Origin: BMS3Bbin07 sp036244995
Lineage (GTDB): Bacteria; Nitrospirota; Thermodesulfovibrionia; Thermodesulfovibrionales; JdFR-85
Assembly (NCBI GenBank): GCA_036244995.1
Contig: BTTF01000020.1
Span: 1 to 27,849, forward strand
Direction of reading: 5' to 3'
Length of the DNA: 27,849 nucleotides
Positions 1 to 8,354 of the stretch are shown piece after piece. The position numbers and the translations under genes are program-made. The notes under the pieces were generated by a model that was given only the letters and a program-made list of their open reading frames with translations, did no database searches and was not told where the DNA came from. Position 1 is the first letter of the stretch. Every line of letters starts with the position of its first letter.

Positions 1-63
1 TAAAATATATCTGATGAAGTTGGAGCCGATAAATCCGCATCCGCCTGTTACAAGAATCTTCAT
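1..63 (-). CDS. rfbB: dTDP-glucose 4,6-dehydratase, N-terminal fragment (runs off the window)
   Basis: Only the first 21 codons are present. They read as the start of a Rossmann-fold NAD-dependent sugar-nucleotide dehydratase: the beta1-Gly-rich loop TGGCGFIGSN follows directly after MKILV. In the family this loop binds NAD, and the enzyme converts dTDP-glucose to dTDP-4-keto-6-deoxyglucose. The ATG overlaps the stop of the upstream rfbC-like gene by four bases (ATGA), so the genes are translationally coupled. The neighbours (thymidylyltransferase and 3,5-epimerase type) make the rfbB assignment much more likely than another epimerase of the same fold, but 21 residues cannot separate them alone. 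Confidence 0.75.
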   Translation of the reverse strand, partial: MKILVTGGCGFIGSNFIRYIL

Positions 64-533
64 TTCACACCCCATACCTGAAAAGGACTTTCAGGATCAT
101 TTTCATATCTTGTCTCATCAACTTTCTCCTTTTTCCCGTGGCCTGCATAGAGTTTGTCGGGGAAGTTGAGGACAAGGCCGTCTTCATCTGCTGTATTCCT
201 GTAGGCATGTGCCACACCCGGTGGAACGATAATCACCTTGTTCCTGGCCTCTTCGATTATCATTTTCCTCAAATATGTTGGTGAGTCTTTTCTGTTGTCC
301 CACAGGTAAAGGCTGAATTGACCAAGGAAGCAGAAGTAGTCTGTCTGCCCGGTATGTTCATGCGGACCCCGTACCACACCTGCATGTGTGACAGATACGT
401 ACCCCATGGCAGGTTGAAACCCTTGGGGCAGCTCGTCATTCCTGAACAACTCAGTGAGCCATCCCCTCTGGTCGTTAAAGATATTCAGGGGTTTTATTAT
501 TATATCTTTTATTGTTCCTTCCTCGAATTTCAT
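60..533 (-). CDS. rfbC: dTDP-4-dehydrorhamnose 3,5-epimerase family protein (short form)
   Basis: A 157-residue cupin-type protein of the RmlC family, which epimerises C3 and C5 of dTDP-4-keto-6-deoxyglucose on the way to dTDP-L-rhamnose. Visible family marks are FNDQRGWLTELFR near the N-terminus, the RGPHEH segment around residue 55 (the RGxH block carries the family's catalytic His), the PPGVAHAY strand around residues 104-111, and a C-terminal NDPESPFQVW resembling the usual DP...WP ending. It is about 20-30 residues shorter than typical RmlC. The start is the ATG two bases after the rfbA stop. Because of the short length it could instead be an epimerase-like cupin acting on a related keto-sugar; the operon with rfbA and rfbB favours the rhamnose pathway. 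Confidence 0.75.
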   Translation of the reverse strand: MKFEEGTIKDIIIKPLNIFNDQRGWLTELFRNDELPQGFQPAMGYVSVTHAGVVRGPHEHTGQTDYFCFLGQFSLYLWDNRKDSPTYLRKMIIEEARNKVIIVPPGVAHAYRNTADEDGLVLNFPDKLYAGHGKKEKVDETRYENDPESPFQVWGVK

Positions 534-535
534 GG

Positions 536-1603
536 CTATATCTCTATTGTCGAATCGTCACCAACCATTAATCTCAGGGCCTTGTGCCTTTGGTCGCTAT
601 GTAAAACCCTGGTGCCCCTTCCGATAAGGCTGTCCTCGAGCCTCTCTATCCCCTCCAGAATCGAATCATTAAGGATAACGGAATGTTCTATGACGGAATT
701 ATATATCCTTACCCCGTCCCCAATGCTTGAAAATGGCCCGATAAAGGAATTTTCGATTATGCTCTTCTTCCCTATCCGTACGGGTCCCCTGATTCTGGAA
801 TTTTTTATGACAGAGCCTTCGGAGATATCAACCCTGCCGGCTATCTCTGACTTGTTGTCAACCTTACACCTTATGGAGCGCTTTATGTATTCATCAAGGA
901 CTATGGAGTTTGCCTGAAGCAGGTCGTCCTTCTTGCCGGTATCAAGCCACCAGCCGGTGAGTATCTCGCTTTTGACGGGACGCCCCATAGATATAAGCTC
1001 CTGAATGGCATCTGTTATTTCAAGCTCTCCCCTGTCGGATGGTTTGGTTCTGGCGATGGCCTCATGTATCTTTTCAGTAAATATATATACACCGACAAGG
1101 GCAAGGTTGGAAGGAGGTTTTGATGGTTTCTCTATCAGCCTCTTTATGCCTCCGTCTGCACTGAGTTCAGCTACTCCGAATTGCTTGGGGTTCTCCACTT
1201 CCTTGAGAAAGATAAGGGCATCTGTCTGTTCCTTTCTAAACCTCTTAACTGCATCGGCTACCCCGTAACTGAGGAGGTTATCTCCAAGATACATTACAAA
1301 GCTGTCCCTGCCAAGATAATCCCCTGCTGTCTTTACTGCATGGGCAAGGCCGAGGGGTGCAGTCTGCGGGATGTATGTGATCTTGACGCCCCATTTTCTG
1401 CCGGTGCCGATGTAACCTTTAACCTCTTCCCCGGTCTCCGGGGATATAATCACGCCGATACTCTTTATTCCTGCAGCTGCTATATGCTCAAGGACGTAAC
1501 CGAGTATTGGTTTGCCGGCTACGGGTACCAGTTGTTTTGCCATGGTATGCGTAAGTGGACGGAGTCTTGTCCCCTTCCCCCCACTCAGGATCAGTGCCTT
1601 CAC
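536..1603 (-). CDS. rfbA: glucose-1-phosphate thymidylyltransferase, long form
   Basis: A 355-residue nucleotidyltransferase making dTDP-glucose from dTTP and glucose-1-phosphate, the first step of dTDP-sugar synthesis. The N-terminus has the family signature SGGKGTRLRPLT (residues 7-18), followed by KQLVPVAGKPIL and the metal-site region YLGDNLL. From about residue 245 the chain becomes hexapeptide-like (I/V at regular spacing, e.g. IGPFSSIGDGVRI), a left-handed beta-helix tail. That tail marks the long StrD-like form rather than the ~290-residue RmlA. The start is GTG, since translation in frame gives the conserved MKALILSGG directly; no strong ribosome binding site is seen. It is first of the rfbA-rfbC-rfbB unit. 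Confidence 0.9.
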   Translation of the reverse strand: MKALILSGGKGTRLRPLTHTMAKQLVPVAGKPILGYVLEHIAAAGIKSIGVIISPETGEEVKGYIGTGRKWGVKITYIPQTAPLGLAHAVKTAGDYLGRDSFVMYLGDNLLSYGVADAVKRFRKEQTDALIFLKEVENPKQFGVAELSADGGIKRLIEKPSKPPSNLALVGVYIFTEKIHEAIARTKPSDRGELEITDAIQELISMGRPVKSEILTGWWLDTGKKDDLLQANSIVLDEYIKRSIRCKVDNKSEIAGRVDISEGSVIKNSRIRGPVRIGKKSIIENSFIGPFSSIGDGVRIYNSVIEHSVILNDSILEGIERLEDSLIGRGTRVLHSDQRHKALRLMVGDDSTIEI

Positions 1604-1748
1604 AAGTTTATTTAAAAACCCCTCACTTTTTATTTTTGCAGCATTTCAGATATTATACATATATACCATTTATTAATGAAACCCGGGAAGCTGTTAGAGT
1701 AAAAAACAGAGATGGAGCGGTTGTTAAGTTATGAGGATGTGTTAGATA
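1604..1748. promoter_or_regulatory. divergent intergenic region between rfbA and lolA, with a candidate promoter for rfbA
   Basis: On the minus strand a perfect TATAAT -10 hexamer (1652-1657) is preceded, after 17 bases, by TTCATT as a weak -35. This would start transcription about 40 bases upstream of the rfbA GTG. The region is AT-rich around 1640-1680. A plus-strand promoter for lolA must also lie here or run through, but no convincing hexamer pair was found. No terminator is visible. Confidence 0.4.
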
Positions 1749-2387
1749 ATGAAGCGTTGTTTGCATACTGCCAGGTACGTTATATTTTTTATGGCCGTCT
1801 CCCTTATTTTGCCTTTCCCTGCGATATCTGCAGACGGGGTGCCGTTATCAAAACTAAGGGCTGTCTATAAGAATCTTCGGACACTTGAGGGCCGATTCAC
1901 ACAGGTTACATATATAAAGGATCTTGACAGAGAGGAGACTTTTAAAGGGATATTTTATCTGAAAATCCCTGACAGGATGAGATGGAAGTATACGGAAGGG
2001 AGTACGGACGAGATTTATTTAACGGGTAACGAGATGGTTATTGACCAGCCTTCCGAATCCCAGGTATTTATCTCATCTATGGATGGTTACGGCTTGAGCA
2101 GTTCTCCCTTGAGAATACTGCTGGACCTTGATAAGCTGGAGAATAATTTCAATCTGAAAAGCAGAGAGGGACATATTTTTATGACCCCAAGGGGAAAAAA
2201 GACGGTTGTCAATTCAATAGAATTAGTGCTTTCAGGAAACGATTTTCCACTTGAGAAGATACGATTGCTTGACCGCTATGCCAACAGAACAGAGATTACA
2301 CTTATGGATGTAAAGATTAATACAAATCTGAAGGATTCATTATTCCTGTTTACTCCGCCTGCAGGAACGACAATCATCAGGCAGTAG
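1749..2387 (+). CDS. lolA: outer-membrane lipoprotein carrier protein LolA
   Basis: A 212-residue periplasmic carrier that receives lipoproteins from the LolCDE complex and passes them to the outer membrane. The N-terminus is a signal peptide: basic start, hydrophobic stretch about residues 10-24, probable cleavage after PAISA around residue 28. The mature part shows LolA family features: an early LRTLEGRFTQVTY segment, the GIFYLKIPDRMRWKY block, a YLTGNEMVIDQP strand and a Thr/Ile-rich C-terminus with FLFTPPAGT. Length is normal for the family. Its presence shows a didermic cell envelope. It is followed 24 bases later by tsaD on the same strand. Confidence 0.88.
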   Translation: MKRCLHTARYVIFFMAVSLILPFPAISADGVPLSKLRAVYKNLRTLEGRFTQVTYIKDLDREETFKGIFYLKIPDRMRWKYTEGSTDEIYLTGNEMVIDQPSESQVFISSMDGYGLSSSPLRILLDLDKLENNFNLKSREGHIFMTPRGKKTVVNSIELVLSGNDFPLEKIRLLDRYANRTEITLMDVKINTNLKDSLFLFTPPAGTTIIRQ

Positions 2388-2411
2388 GGGGGTTAAAGAC
2401 TTAATGACTGG

Positions 2412-3419
2412 ATGACATATATTCTCGGCATAGACAGCTCCTGTGACGACACTTCTGCTTCTGTAGTGGTTGACGGCAGCCGTATCCTGTCCAACGTGGT
2501 CTCTTCACAGGCAGAAATACACGAAAAGTACGGCGGTATAGTACCTGAACTTGCATCAAGGCGGCATATTGAAATGATATGGCCTGTAGTGGATGAGGCC
2601 CTGAAGACGGCCTCTGTCAGGCTTGAGACACTCTCGGGCATTGCTGTCTGCCAGGGTCCGGGATTGATAGGCTCTCTCCTTGTCGGGTGTTCCTTTGCAA
2701 AGGCAGTTGCATATGCAAAGGGGCTTCCCCTTATCGGTGTGAATCACCTTGAGGGACATATATTTTCCGTCTTTCTTCTTGATCAGCGACCAGCCTTCCC
2801 CTTTCTCAGTCTTATTGTCTCCGGAGGACATACTTCCCTGATAAGGGTGGATGGGTTCGGCTCTTACCGGGAGTTCGGCAGGACGAGGGATGACGCTGCC
2901 GGTGAGGCCTACGACAAGGTTGCAAAGCTGCTCGGGCTCGGTTATCCGGGGGGACCGTTAATAGATGAGCTTGCAGTGAAGGGAGACCCGGAGTCGATAC
3001 CATTCCCAAGGGCGCTCATTCCAGGGACTTATGACTTCAGCTTCAGTGGACTCAAAACGGCTGTCAGGAATTATATTGAAAAGGTTTCTCTGAATATTTC
3101 TTCAGACCAGGCCCTGATGCAGAATGTCTGTGCATCTTTTCAGGCGGCTGTAGTGGATGTGCTGGTTAAAAAGACGGAAGATGCTGTTAAAAAGGAGGGC
3201 ATAAAAAACGTAACCCTGACAGGTGGTGTGGCTGCAAACCGGCAGCTCAGGGCTGCGATGAAAGAGATGGCGGAAAGGATGGGGATAGAGCTCTACGTCC
3301 CCCCGGTTGCACTCTGCACGGATAATGCTGCAATGATTGCCGCTGCCGGGTATCTTCATTTTGTAAGGGGAGATATAGCCGGGGTTGAGCTGAATCCAAG
3401 GGCATATCTGCCGGTGTAG
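2412..3419 (+). CDS. tsaD: tRNA N6-adenosine threonylcarbamoyltransferase
   Basis: A 335-residue ASKHA-fold protein of the Kae1/TsaD family. With TsaB, TsaE and TsaC it installs t6A at position 37 of ANN-decoding tRNAs. The start ATG gives the family N-terminus ILGIDSSCDDTSAS. The metal-binding motif NHLEGH (His112, His116) is intact, as are SGGHTSLI, the KLLGLGYPGGP block and the C-terminal CTDNAAMIA, whose Asp also binds metal. Length matches bacterial TsaD. A G-rich stretch about 2387-2394 is the only ribosome-binding candidate and sits rather far upstream. An essential housekeeping gene, it suggests nothing unusual here. Confidence 0.95.
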   Translation: MTYILGIDSSCDDTSASVVVDGSRILSNVVSSQAEIHEKYGGIVPELASRRHIEMIWPVVDEALKTASVRLETLSGIAVCQGPGLIGSLLVGCSFAKAVAYAKGLPLIGVNHLEGHIFSVFLLDQRPAFPFLSLIVSGGHTSLIRVDGFGSYREFGRTRDDAAGEAYDKVAKLLGLGYPGGPLIDELAVKGDPESIPFPRALIPGTYDFSFSGLKTAVRNYIEKVSLNISSDQALMQNVCASFQAAVVDVLVKKTEDAVKKEGIKNVTLTGGVAANRQLRAAMKEMAERMGIELYVPPVALCTDNAAMIAAAGYLHFVRGDIAGVELNPRAYLPV

Positions 3420-3488
3420 ATTAATTGCTTTAGGTATGGCTTAAAGAAGAAAAAAATTTAACTTAAATAAGGAAGAGGATTTAAAAAT

Positions 3489-5315
3489 ATGGATATAAAG
3501 GACAGGACTATGAAACGTGATGATTTGAGAAATATTGCAATTGTTGCCCATGTTGACCATGGCAAGACAACCCTCGTTGACGGTATGCTGAGACAGGCAG
3601 GCGTATTTCGGGCCAATGAGAAGATCCGCGACAGGGTTATGGATAATATTGACCTTGAGCGGGAGCGGGGGATTACCATTATGGCCAAAAACACTGCTGT
3701 CGATTATAACGGTACAATCATAAATATCGTTGACACCCCCGGACATGCTGATTTTGGAGGTGAGGTTGAAAGAATCCTGAAGATGGTGGACGGGGTGTTG
3801 CTCCTGGTTGACGCCTCGGAGGGACCCCTGCCGCAGACCAGGTTTGTTCTTAAAAAGGCACTTGAGCTTAAATTGACTCCGATTCTGGTTGTAAACAAGA
3901 TAGACAGGTCTGATGCAAGGATACAGGAAGTTTTAAATGAGATATATGATATGTTCATTGATCTGGATGCCTCGGAAGAGCAACTGGACTTTCCTGTTGT
4001 ATACGCAATTGCCAGGGACGGGATTGCAAAGCTCGGCATGGATGATGAATCAGACAATCTGAAGCCGCTTTTCGACCTTATTCTTGAGACGATTCCTGCT
4101 CCGGAAGGTGACAGGGATGGTGTCCTGCAGCTCCTTGTGACCAATATAGATTATAACGATTATATCGGCAGGCTTGCTATCGGGAGGGTTTTTTCAGGTA
4201 CAGTCAGGGTTGGAGATGCCGTGGCCATGATTGACAACAAGGGTGAGGCGGTAAAGACGAAAATAACCTCCATCTACACCTTTGATGGACTCGACCGCGT
4301 GGAGACCCAGGAGGCCACTGCCGGCGATATAGTCGCCCTTGCCGGGATAGAGGGGATTACCATAGGGGATACGATTACGGATATAGAGAGACCAAAACCA
4401 CTGCCGAGAATAAAAGTGGATGAACCGACTATCTCAATGGTCTTTTCCGTAAATACCTCTCCTTTTGCAGGTAAGGAAGGCACTTATGTAACGTCAAGAA
4501 AACTGCGGGAGCGCCTTGAGAAGGAACTGCTTTACAATGTATCCATAAAGGTGGATTTTGAGAATCCCGATTCATTCCGGGTTATGGGGCGAGGAGAATT
4601 ACAGCTTGCAATACTTATAGAGATGATGAGGAGAGAGGGTTATGAGCTCTCTGTATCAATGCCTGAGACCATAACAAAAGATATCAACGGCGTCCTGCAT
4701 GAGCCGATGGAACTGCTCGTCATAGATGTGCCTGAAGAGTTTGTTGGCGTGGTGACCCAGCAGATCGGGATAAGGAGGGGCAAGATGCTGAAGATGCAGA
4801 ATAATGGACATGGCAGGGCCGTCCTTGAGTTCAGGATTCCCTCCCGGGGTTTGATCGGGTTCAGGTCCCAGTTCCTGACGGATACAAGGGGGACAGGCCT
4901 CTCAAACCATCTGTTTGACGGATACGAACCGTGGCATGGTCCCATAACAAAAAGAAAGACAGGTGCACTTGTTGCCGACAGGTCGGGAAGGGCTACCCCA
5001 TATGCGCTGTTTCACATACAGCCCAGAGGGACCCTTTTTATCAAGGAAAATACACGTGTCTACGAGGGTATGGTTGTGGGTGAAAATTCGAGGGAAAATG
5101 ATATGGATGTGAATATCACTAAGGAAAAGAAGCTTACAAATATGCGTGCCGCTGCCGCTGATGATACACTGCAACTGGTCCCGCCAAGGCAAATGAGCCT
5201 TGAGCAGGCCATAGAGTTTATCAAGGAAGACGAGATAGTGGAGATAACCCCTCAATCCGTGAGGCTGCGGAAGAAAGTCCTTGAGGCCAACAAGAGACCG
5301 AAGTTCCGGTCTTAG
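3489..5315 (+). CDS. typA: translational GTPase TypA/BipA
   Basis: A 608-residue ribosome-associated GTPase of the EF-G superfamily, involved in 50S assembly and stress adaptation. The order visible is the G1 loop AHVDHGKTTL (about 20-29), the RERGITI switch I block, G3 DTPGHADFGGEVER, G4 NKIDR, the beta-barrel domain 2, the EF-G-like domain with RVMGRGELQLAIL, and the TypA-specific C-terminal domain with RAAAADDTLQLVPPRQMSLEQAIEFI. Length is normal. A GGAAGAGG ribosome site lies about ten bases before ATG 3489; an in-frame ATG at 3510 also follows an AAGGA and is an alternative start. It converges with the permease gene at 5350 with only 34 bases between and no visible terminator. Confidence 0.95.
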   Translation: MDIKDRTMKRDDLRNIAIVAHVDHGKTTLVDGMLRQAGVFRANEKIRDRVMDNIDLERERGITIMAKNTAVDYNGTIINIVDTPGHADFGGEVERILKMVDGVLLLVDASEGPLPQTRFVLKKALELKLTPILVVNKIDRSDARIQEVLNEIYDMFIDLDASEEQLDFPVVYAIARDGIAKLGMDDESDNLKPLFDLILETIPAPEGDRDGVLQLLVTNIDYNDYIGRLAIGRVFSGTVRVGDAVAMIDNKGEAVKTKITSIYTFDGLDRVETQEATAGDIVALAGIEGITIGDTITDIERPKPLPRIKVDEPTISMVFSVNTSPFAGKEGTYVTSRKLRERLEKELLYNVSIKVDFENPDSFRVMGRGELQLAILIEMMRREGYELSVSMPETITKDINGVLHEPMELLVIDVPEEFVGVVTQQIGIRRGKMLKMQNNGHGRAVLEFRIPSRGLIGFRSQFLTDTRGTGLSNHLFDGYEPWHGPITKRKTGALVADRSGRATPYALFHIQPRGTLFIKENTRVYEGMVVGENSRENDMDVNITKEKKLTNMRAAAADDTLQLVPPRQMSLEQAIEFIKEDEIVEITPQSVRLRKKVLEANKRPKFRS

Positions 5316-5349
5316 TCGTTTTGCCGTCCAGTAAGATGTCGCTTCGGGC

Positions 5350-6162
5350 CTATCCCCTGATCGAGCCTGCAGTGAGTCCCTCGATAATCTTCTTCTGGAA
5401 TGCAAATACGAGTATTATCAGGGGGATGGTGACGACTACCGAGGCGGCTGCAATGTCGCCCCACGGTACTTCATGAAGGCCCGGGAACAGCGCAATTCCT
5501 ACCGGTATTGTCCTTGATGCAACAGTGGATGTGAATGTGAGGGCAAAGAGGAACTCGTTCCATGAGAATATAAATACAAGTATTGCCGTTGCAAAGATGC
5601 CGGGCGCTGCAAGGGGCAGCATGATCTTGTAGAAGACCTGAAACGGTGTGCATCCGTCTACCCGTGCAGCAAGGTATATCTCGTCAGGAATCTCCCTGAA
5701 GAAGTTTGTGAGCACCCAGATAGCCAGGGGCAGGGAGAACGTGGTATAGGTGATTATCAGTGCAAAGAGCGTGTCTCTGAGGCCAAGGGCCCGGATTATT
5801 ATATAGAGTGGACTCACTGTTGCGATTGGCGGAAACATGGATACTGAAAGGACGAAGCCGAGTATCAAACCCTTGTACCCGATCCTCAGCTTTGCAAGGC
5901 CAAAGGCGCAGAGGGAGCCGAGGATCAGGGAGAGAGTGGTGGTTGATGCTGCAACGATTGCACTGTTGAGGATGATCCTGAAAAAGGGGTTCCCCTTAAA
6001 AATGGAGATGTAATTATCCATGGTCGGTGACCTGGGCAGGATAGGGGGGAGCTTTGTCAGTTCCGTGTCAGGCTTCAGGCTTGTAATAAACTGCCACAGA
6101 AGCGGTCCCGCACAGTAAAGGGCCAGCAGTATTATCAGGAGGTAGAAGAGGGTTCTTCTCAT
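5350..6162 (-). CDS. sugar ABC transporter permease, MalG type
   Basis: A 270-residue inner-membrane permease of the carbohydrate-uptake CUT1 family. It has six predicted membrane segments, the first at about residues 7-25, and the EAA-loop block AARVDGCTPFQVFYKIMLPLAAPGI-type (about 165-190), where the transporter ATPase docks. The C-terminal QKKIIEGLTAGSIRG is typical of MalG-like subunits. It is last in the trehalose operon, its ATG overlapping the stop of the MalF-type gene by four bases. No ATP-binding subunit follows, because the next gene is convergent typA; the pair probably uses a MalK/UgpC-like ATPase encoded elsewhere. The substrate is inferred from context to be trehalose, maltose or a related glucoside. 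Confidence 0.88.
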   Translation of the reverse strand: MRRTLFYLLIILLALYCAGPLLWQFITSLKPDTELTKLPPILPRSPTMDNYISIFKGNPFFRIILNSAIVAASTTTLSLILGSLCAFGLAKLRIGYKGLILGFVLSVSMFPPIATVSPLYIIIRALGLRDTLFALIITYTTFSLPLAIWVLTNFFREIPDEIYLAARVDGCTPFQVFYKIMLPLAAPGIFATAILVFIFSWNEFLFALTFTSTVASRTIPVGIALFPGLHEVPWGDIAAASVVVTIPLIILVFAFQKKIIEGLTAGSIRG

Positions 6163-7010
6163 AGTCTGACACCCTTGCTGAGCAGCTTTATATAAAATAT
6201 ACTGATACCCCCGGTGCAGAGAAAGACTACTACGGCAAGGGTGGAGCCGTAGCCGAACTGAAGCGTCTGAAAAAGTACCTTGTACGCATATATCGAGAGC
6301 GTCTCGGTTGTGTTGGCAGGACCGCCCCCTGTCAGTACATAGATGGCATCAAAGACCCTGAAGGCATCGAGTGTCCTGAATATGAGGACCACCAGGATTA
6401 CGGGTTTAAGAAGTGGCAGGACTATCCTCGTAAAAATGTCCCACCTTCCTGCTCCATCCACCCTGGCGGCCTGGTAGAGGTCTTTTGGTATGACCTGCAG
6501 TCCTGCTGTAAGGAGGATTACCACAAAGGGGGTGGTCTTCCATACATCCATGAATACCGCTGCATTAATAGCCCAGAATGGACTTCCGAGCCAGTTTATC
6601 TTTACCCCCAGGAGATAATTCAGTATCCCGAAGTCCGTATTGTATATCCATTCCCACATCTTTGCTGAAACAACCGTGGGTATTGCCCATGGGATGAGGA
6701 CAATTGCCCGTATCAGACCCTTCATCCTGAAGGACCTGTTAATGAGGAGGGCTATAGCGAGGCCGAGCAGCAGTTCCAGTGTAACCGACATTACTGTAAA
6801 GTACAGTGTGTTTTTAAAGGCATTAAAGAACCTGTCGTCTTTGAGGAGGAAGATATAATTATCAATACCTATAAACCTTGAGACGTTGAATATCAGCAGT
6901 CTCCTCTGAAGACTCAGGTACAGGACGTATATCAGGGGATATACTGTGACAATGGAGAGCAGGATCAGGGAAGGCATTACGAACCATCTTCCCCTTTCCT
7001 CGTGCCGCAT
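6159..7010 (-). CDS. sugar ABC transporter permease, MalF type
   Basis: A 283-residue CUT1 permease with six hydrophobic segments, beginning about residue 11 (VMPSLILLSIVTVYPLIYVL). Its EAA loop AARVDGAGRWDIFTRIVLPL precedes a further membrane segment. The sequence IVLIPWAIPTVVSAKMWEWIYN is characteristic of the trehalose/maltose-type subfamily, and FDAIYVLTGGGPANTTETL is a common CUT1 signature. It pairs with the MalG-type subunit immediately downstream (four-base overlap) and its ATG overlaps the stop of the binding-protein gene by one base, so the three transport proteins are made together. Confidence 0.9.
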   Translation of the reverse strand: MRHEERGRWFVMPSLILLSIVTVYPLIYVLYLSLQRRLLIFNVSRFIGIDNYIFLLKDDRFFNAFKNTLYFTVMSVTLELLLGLAIALLINRSFRMKGLIRAIVLIPWAIPTVVSAKMWEWIYNTDFGILNYLLGVKINWLGSPFWAINAAVFMDVWKTTPFVVILLTAGLQVIPKDLYQAARVDGAGRWDIFTRIVLPLLKPVILVVLIFRTLDAFRVFDAIYVLTGGGPANTTETLSIYAYKVLFQTLQFGYGSTLAVVVFLCTGGISIFYIKLLSKGVRL

Positions 7011-8344
7011 TATTCTGCTCCGAGTATGCGTTCTATCTGTATCCGGGCTGTCTTTAATGCATCTTCAGGGGTCTTTATACCGGAGAGGGCAGCGCTGAAT
7101 TCGGGCTGCATCACCTGGGTGATAAGCATGTAGTAGGGTGTTACGGGTCTTGGCCTTGCAGTCATAAATATATCATAGAGGCTTGCAATAAAGGGCTGCT
7201 GCGCTATCAGGTCCACATCTCTGTACAGGGATTTTCTTGTTGGTTTATAGCCGATTGTGAGGGCAAGGGTCTTTTGGGACTCGGGGGATGTGAGGAACTT
7301 AACAAATTTTTCGGCAGCCCTGGGGTTTTTTGAATACCTGTTTATCCCGAGCTGCCACCCTCCAAGGGTTGATGCAGATGATTTACCGGGAAATGACGGC
7401 AGCCTTGATACCCCGATCTTCCCCCTGACCGCGGAGCCCTCCCTCTGAAAGATGTTCCAGGCATAGGGCCAGTTTCTCATAAACAGCGCCCTGCCACTGC
7501 CGAAAATATGCCTTGTGGGCTCCTCGATTGCAGTGAGTACGAGCGGAGGGGTGACCTTGTATTTCCTTATCAAATCCACCATGAACTGTAATGCCTCTAC
7601 ATTTTCAGGGCTGTTGATAACCACCTTGCCGTTTCTCAGCACATCTCCGCCGTTGCTCCGGAAGTATTCGAGGACATTGCAGACGAGTCCTTCATACTGT
7701 TTGCCCTGCCATATGAAGCCGTAAATCCCGGGTTCTTTCTTCATGATATAACGGGCGGTCTTTACGAGTTCCTGCCAGGTCTTCGGTGGCGGAAAACCGT
7801 ATTTTTCGAGGAGGTCCTTTCTGTAATAGAGCAGGCCTGCATCAATATACCATGGTACGGCATATACACTGCCCTTATAGGTGACGGCCTGCATGGGCCC
7901 GGGAAAGAACTCATCCCGTTTGTCTTCAGGGATAAGGTTTGACAGGTCTTTCAGCCATCCCGTCCTTGCAAATTCAGGTACCCAGATGACATCCATGCTC
8001 AGGACATCAAAATCCGAGCTCTTGCCCTCAAGGTTTATTACGTATAACTGATGCTGCTCGTCTGTGGATGCAGGAAGGGTTTCATCTTTTACCTTTATGT
8101 CCGGGTTCCGGGCTTCAAACCTGTCTATAAGTTTTCTGAAAAGGGCAGGGTCACCTGCGATCTTGCCATGCTTGAAGACAATCGTAGTCACCCCTTCTTC
8201 CGAGGGCTCCTTTTTTGACACACAGCCTGCAAGCAGCAGCGGCAGCAAGAGGAGCAGTAATATGGCATACACCAAAATTACGAACACGTAATGGTCTGTA
8301 TACCACGGATATACTGTTATTGAAATTTTTTCTGTCTTTTTCAT
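7010..8344 (-). CDS. sugar-binding lipoprotein of an ABC importer (trehalose/maltose type)
   Basis: A 444-residue extracellular solute-binding protein (family 1). It starts with a long 25-28 residue tail, then a hydrophobic stretch and the lipobox LLAGC with Cys41 as the predicted lipidation site. Mature-domain features include AVPWYIDAGLLYYRKDLLEKYGF, PPKTWQEL, GRALFMRNWPYAW and STLGGWQLGI, all typical of trehalose/maltose or glucosylglycerol binders. The sequence upstream of the ATG lacks a clear ribosome site; the otsAB stop lies ten bases before it, so expression may rely on coupling. The 40-residue leader before the Cys is longer than usual and a later start cannot be excluded. Confidence 0.87.
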   Translation of the reverse strand: MKKTEKISITVYPWYTDHYVFVILVYAILLLLLLPLLLAGCVSKKEPSEEGVTTIVFKHGKIAGDPALFRKLIDRFEARNPDIKVKDETLPASTDEQHQLYVINLEGKSSDFDVLSMDVIWVPEFARTGWLKDLSNLIPEDKRDEFFPGPMQAVTYKGSVYAVPWYIDAGLLYYRKDLLEKYGFPPPKTWQELVKTARYIMKKEPGIYGFIWQGKQYEGLVCNVLEYFRSNGGDVLRNGKVVINSPENVEALQFMVDLIRKYKVTPPLVLTAIEEPTRHIFGSGRALFMRNWPYAWNIFQREGSAVRGKIGVSRLPSFPGKSSASTLGGWQLGINRYSKNPRAAEKFVKFLTSPESQKTLALTIGYKPTRKSLYRDVDLIAQQPFIASLYDIFMTARPRPVTPYYMLITQVMQPEFSAALSGIKTPEDALKTARIQIERILGAE

Positions 8345-8354
8345 GGCAGTTTTT

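Noticed and set aside
318..917. 199-codon plus-strand ORF across rfbC and rfbA
   Set aside because: It is the antisense shadow of two clearly homologous minus-strand genes, and its translation matches no family.
5316..5349. Bidirectional terminator between typA and the permease gene
   Set aside because: No stem with a T-run could be drawn in the 34 bases.
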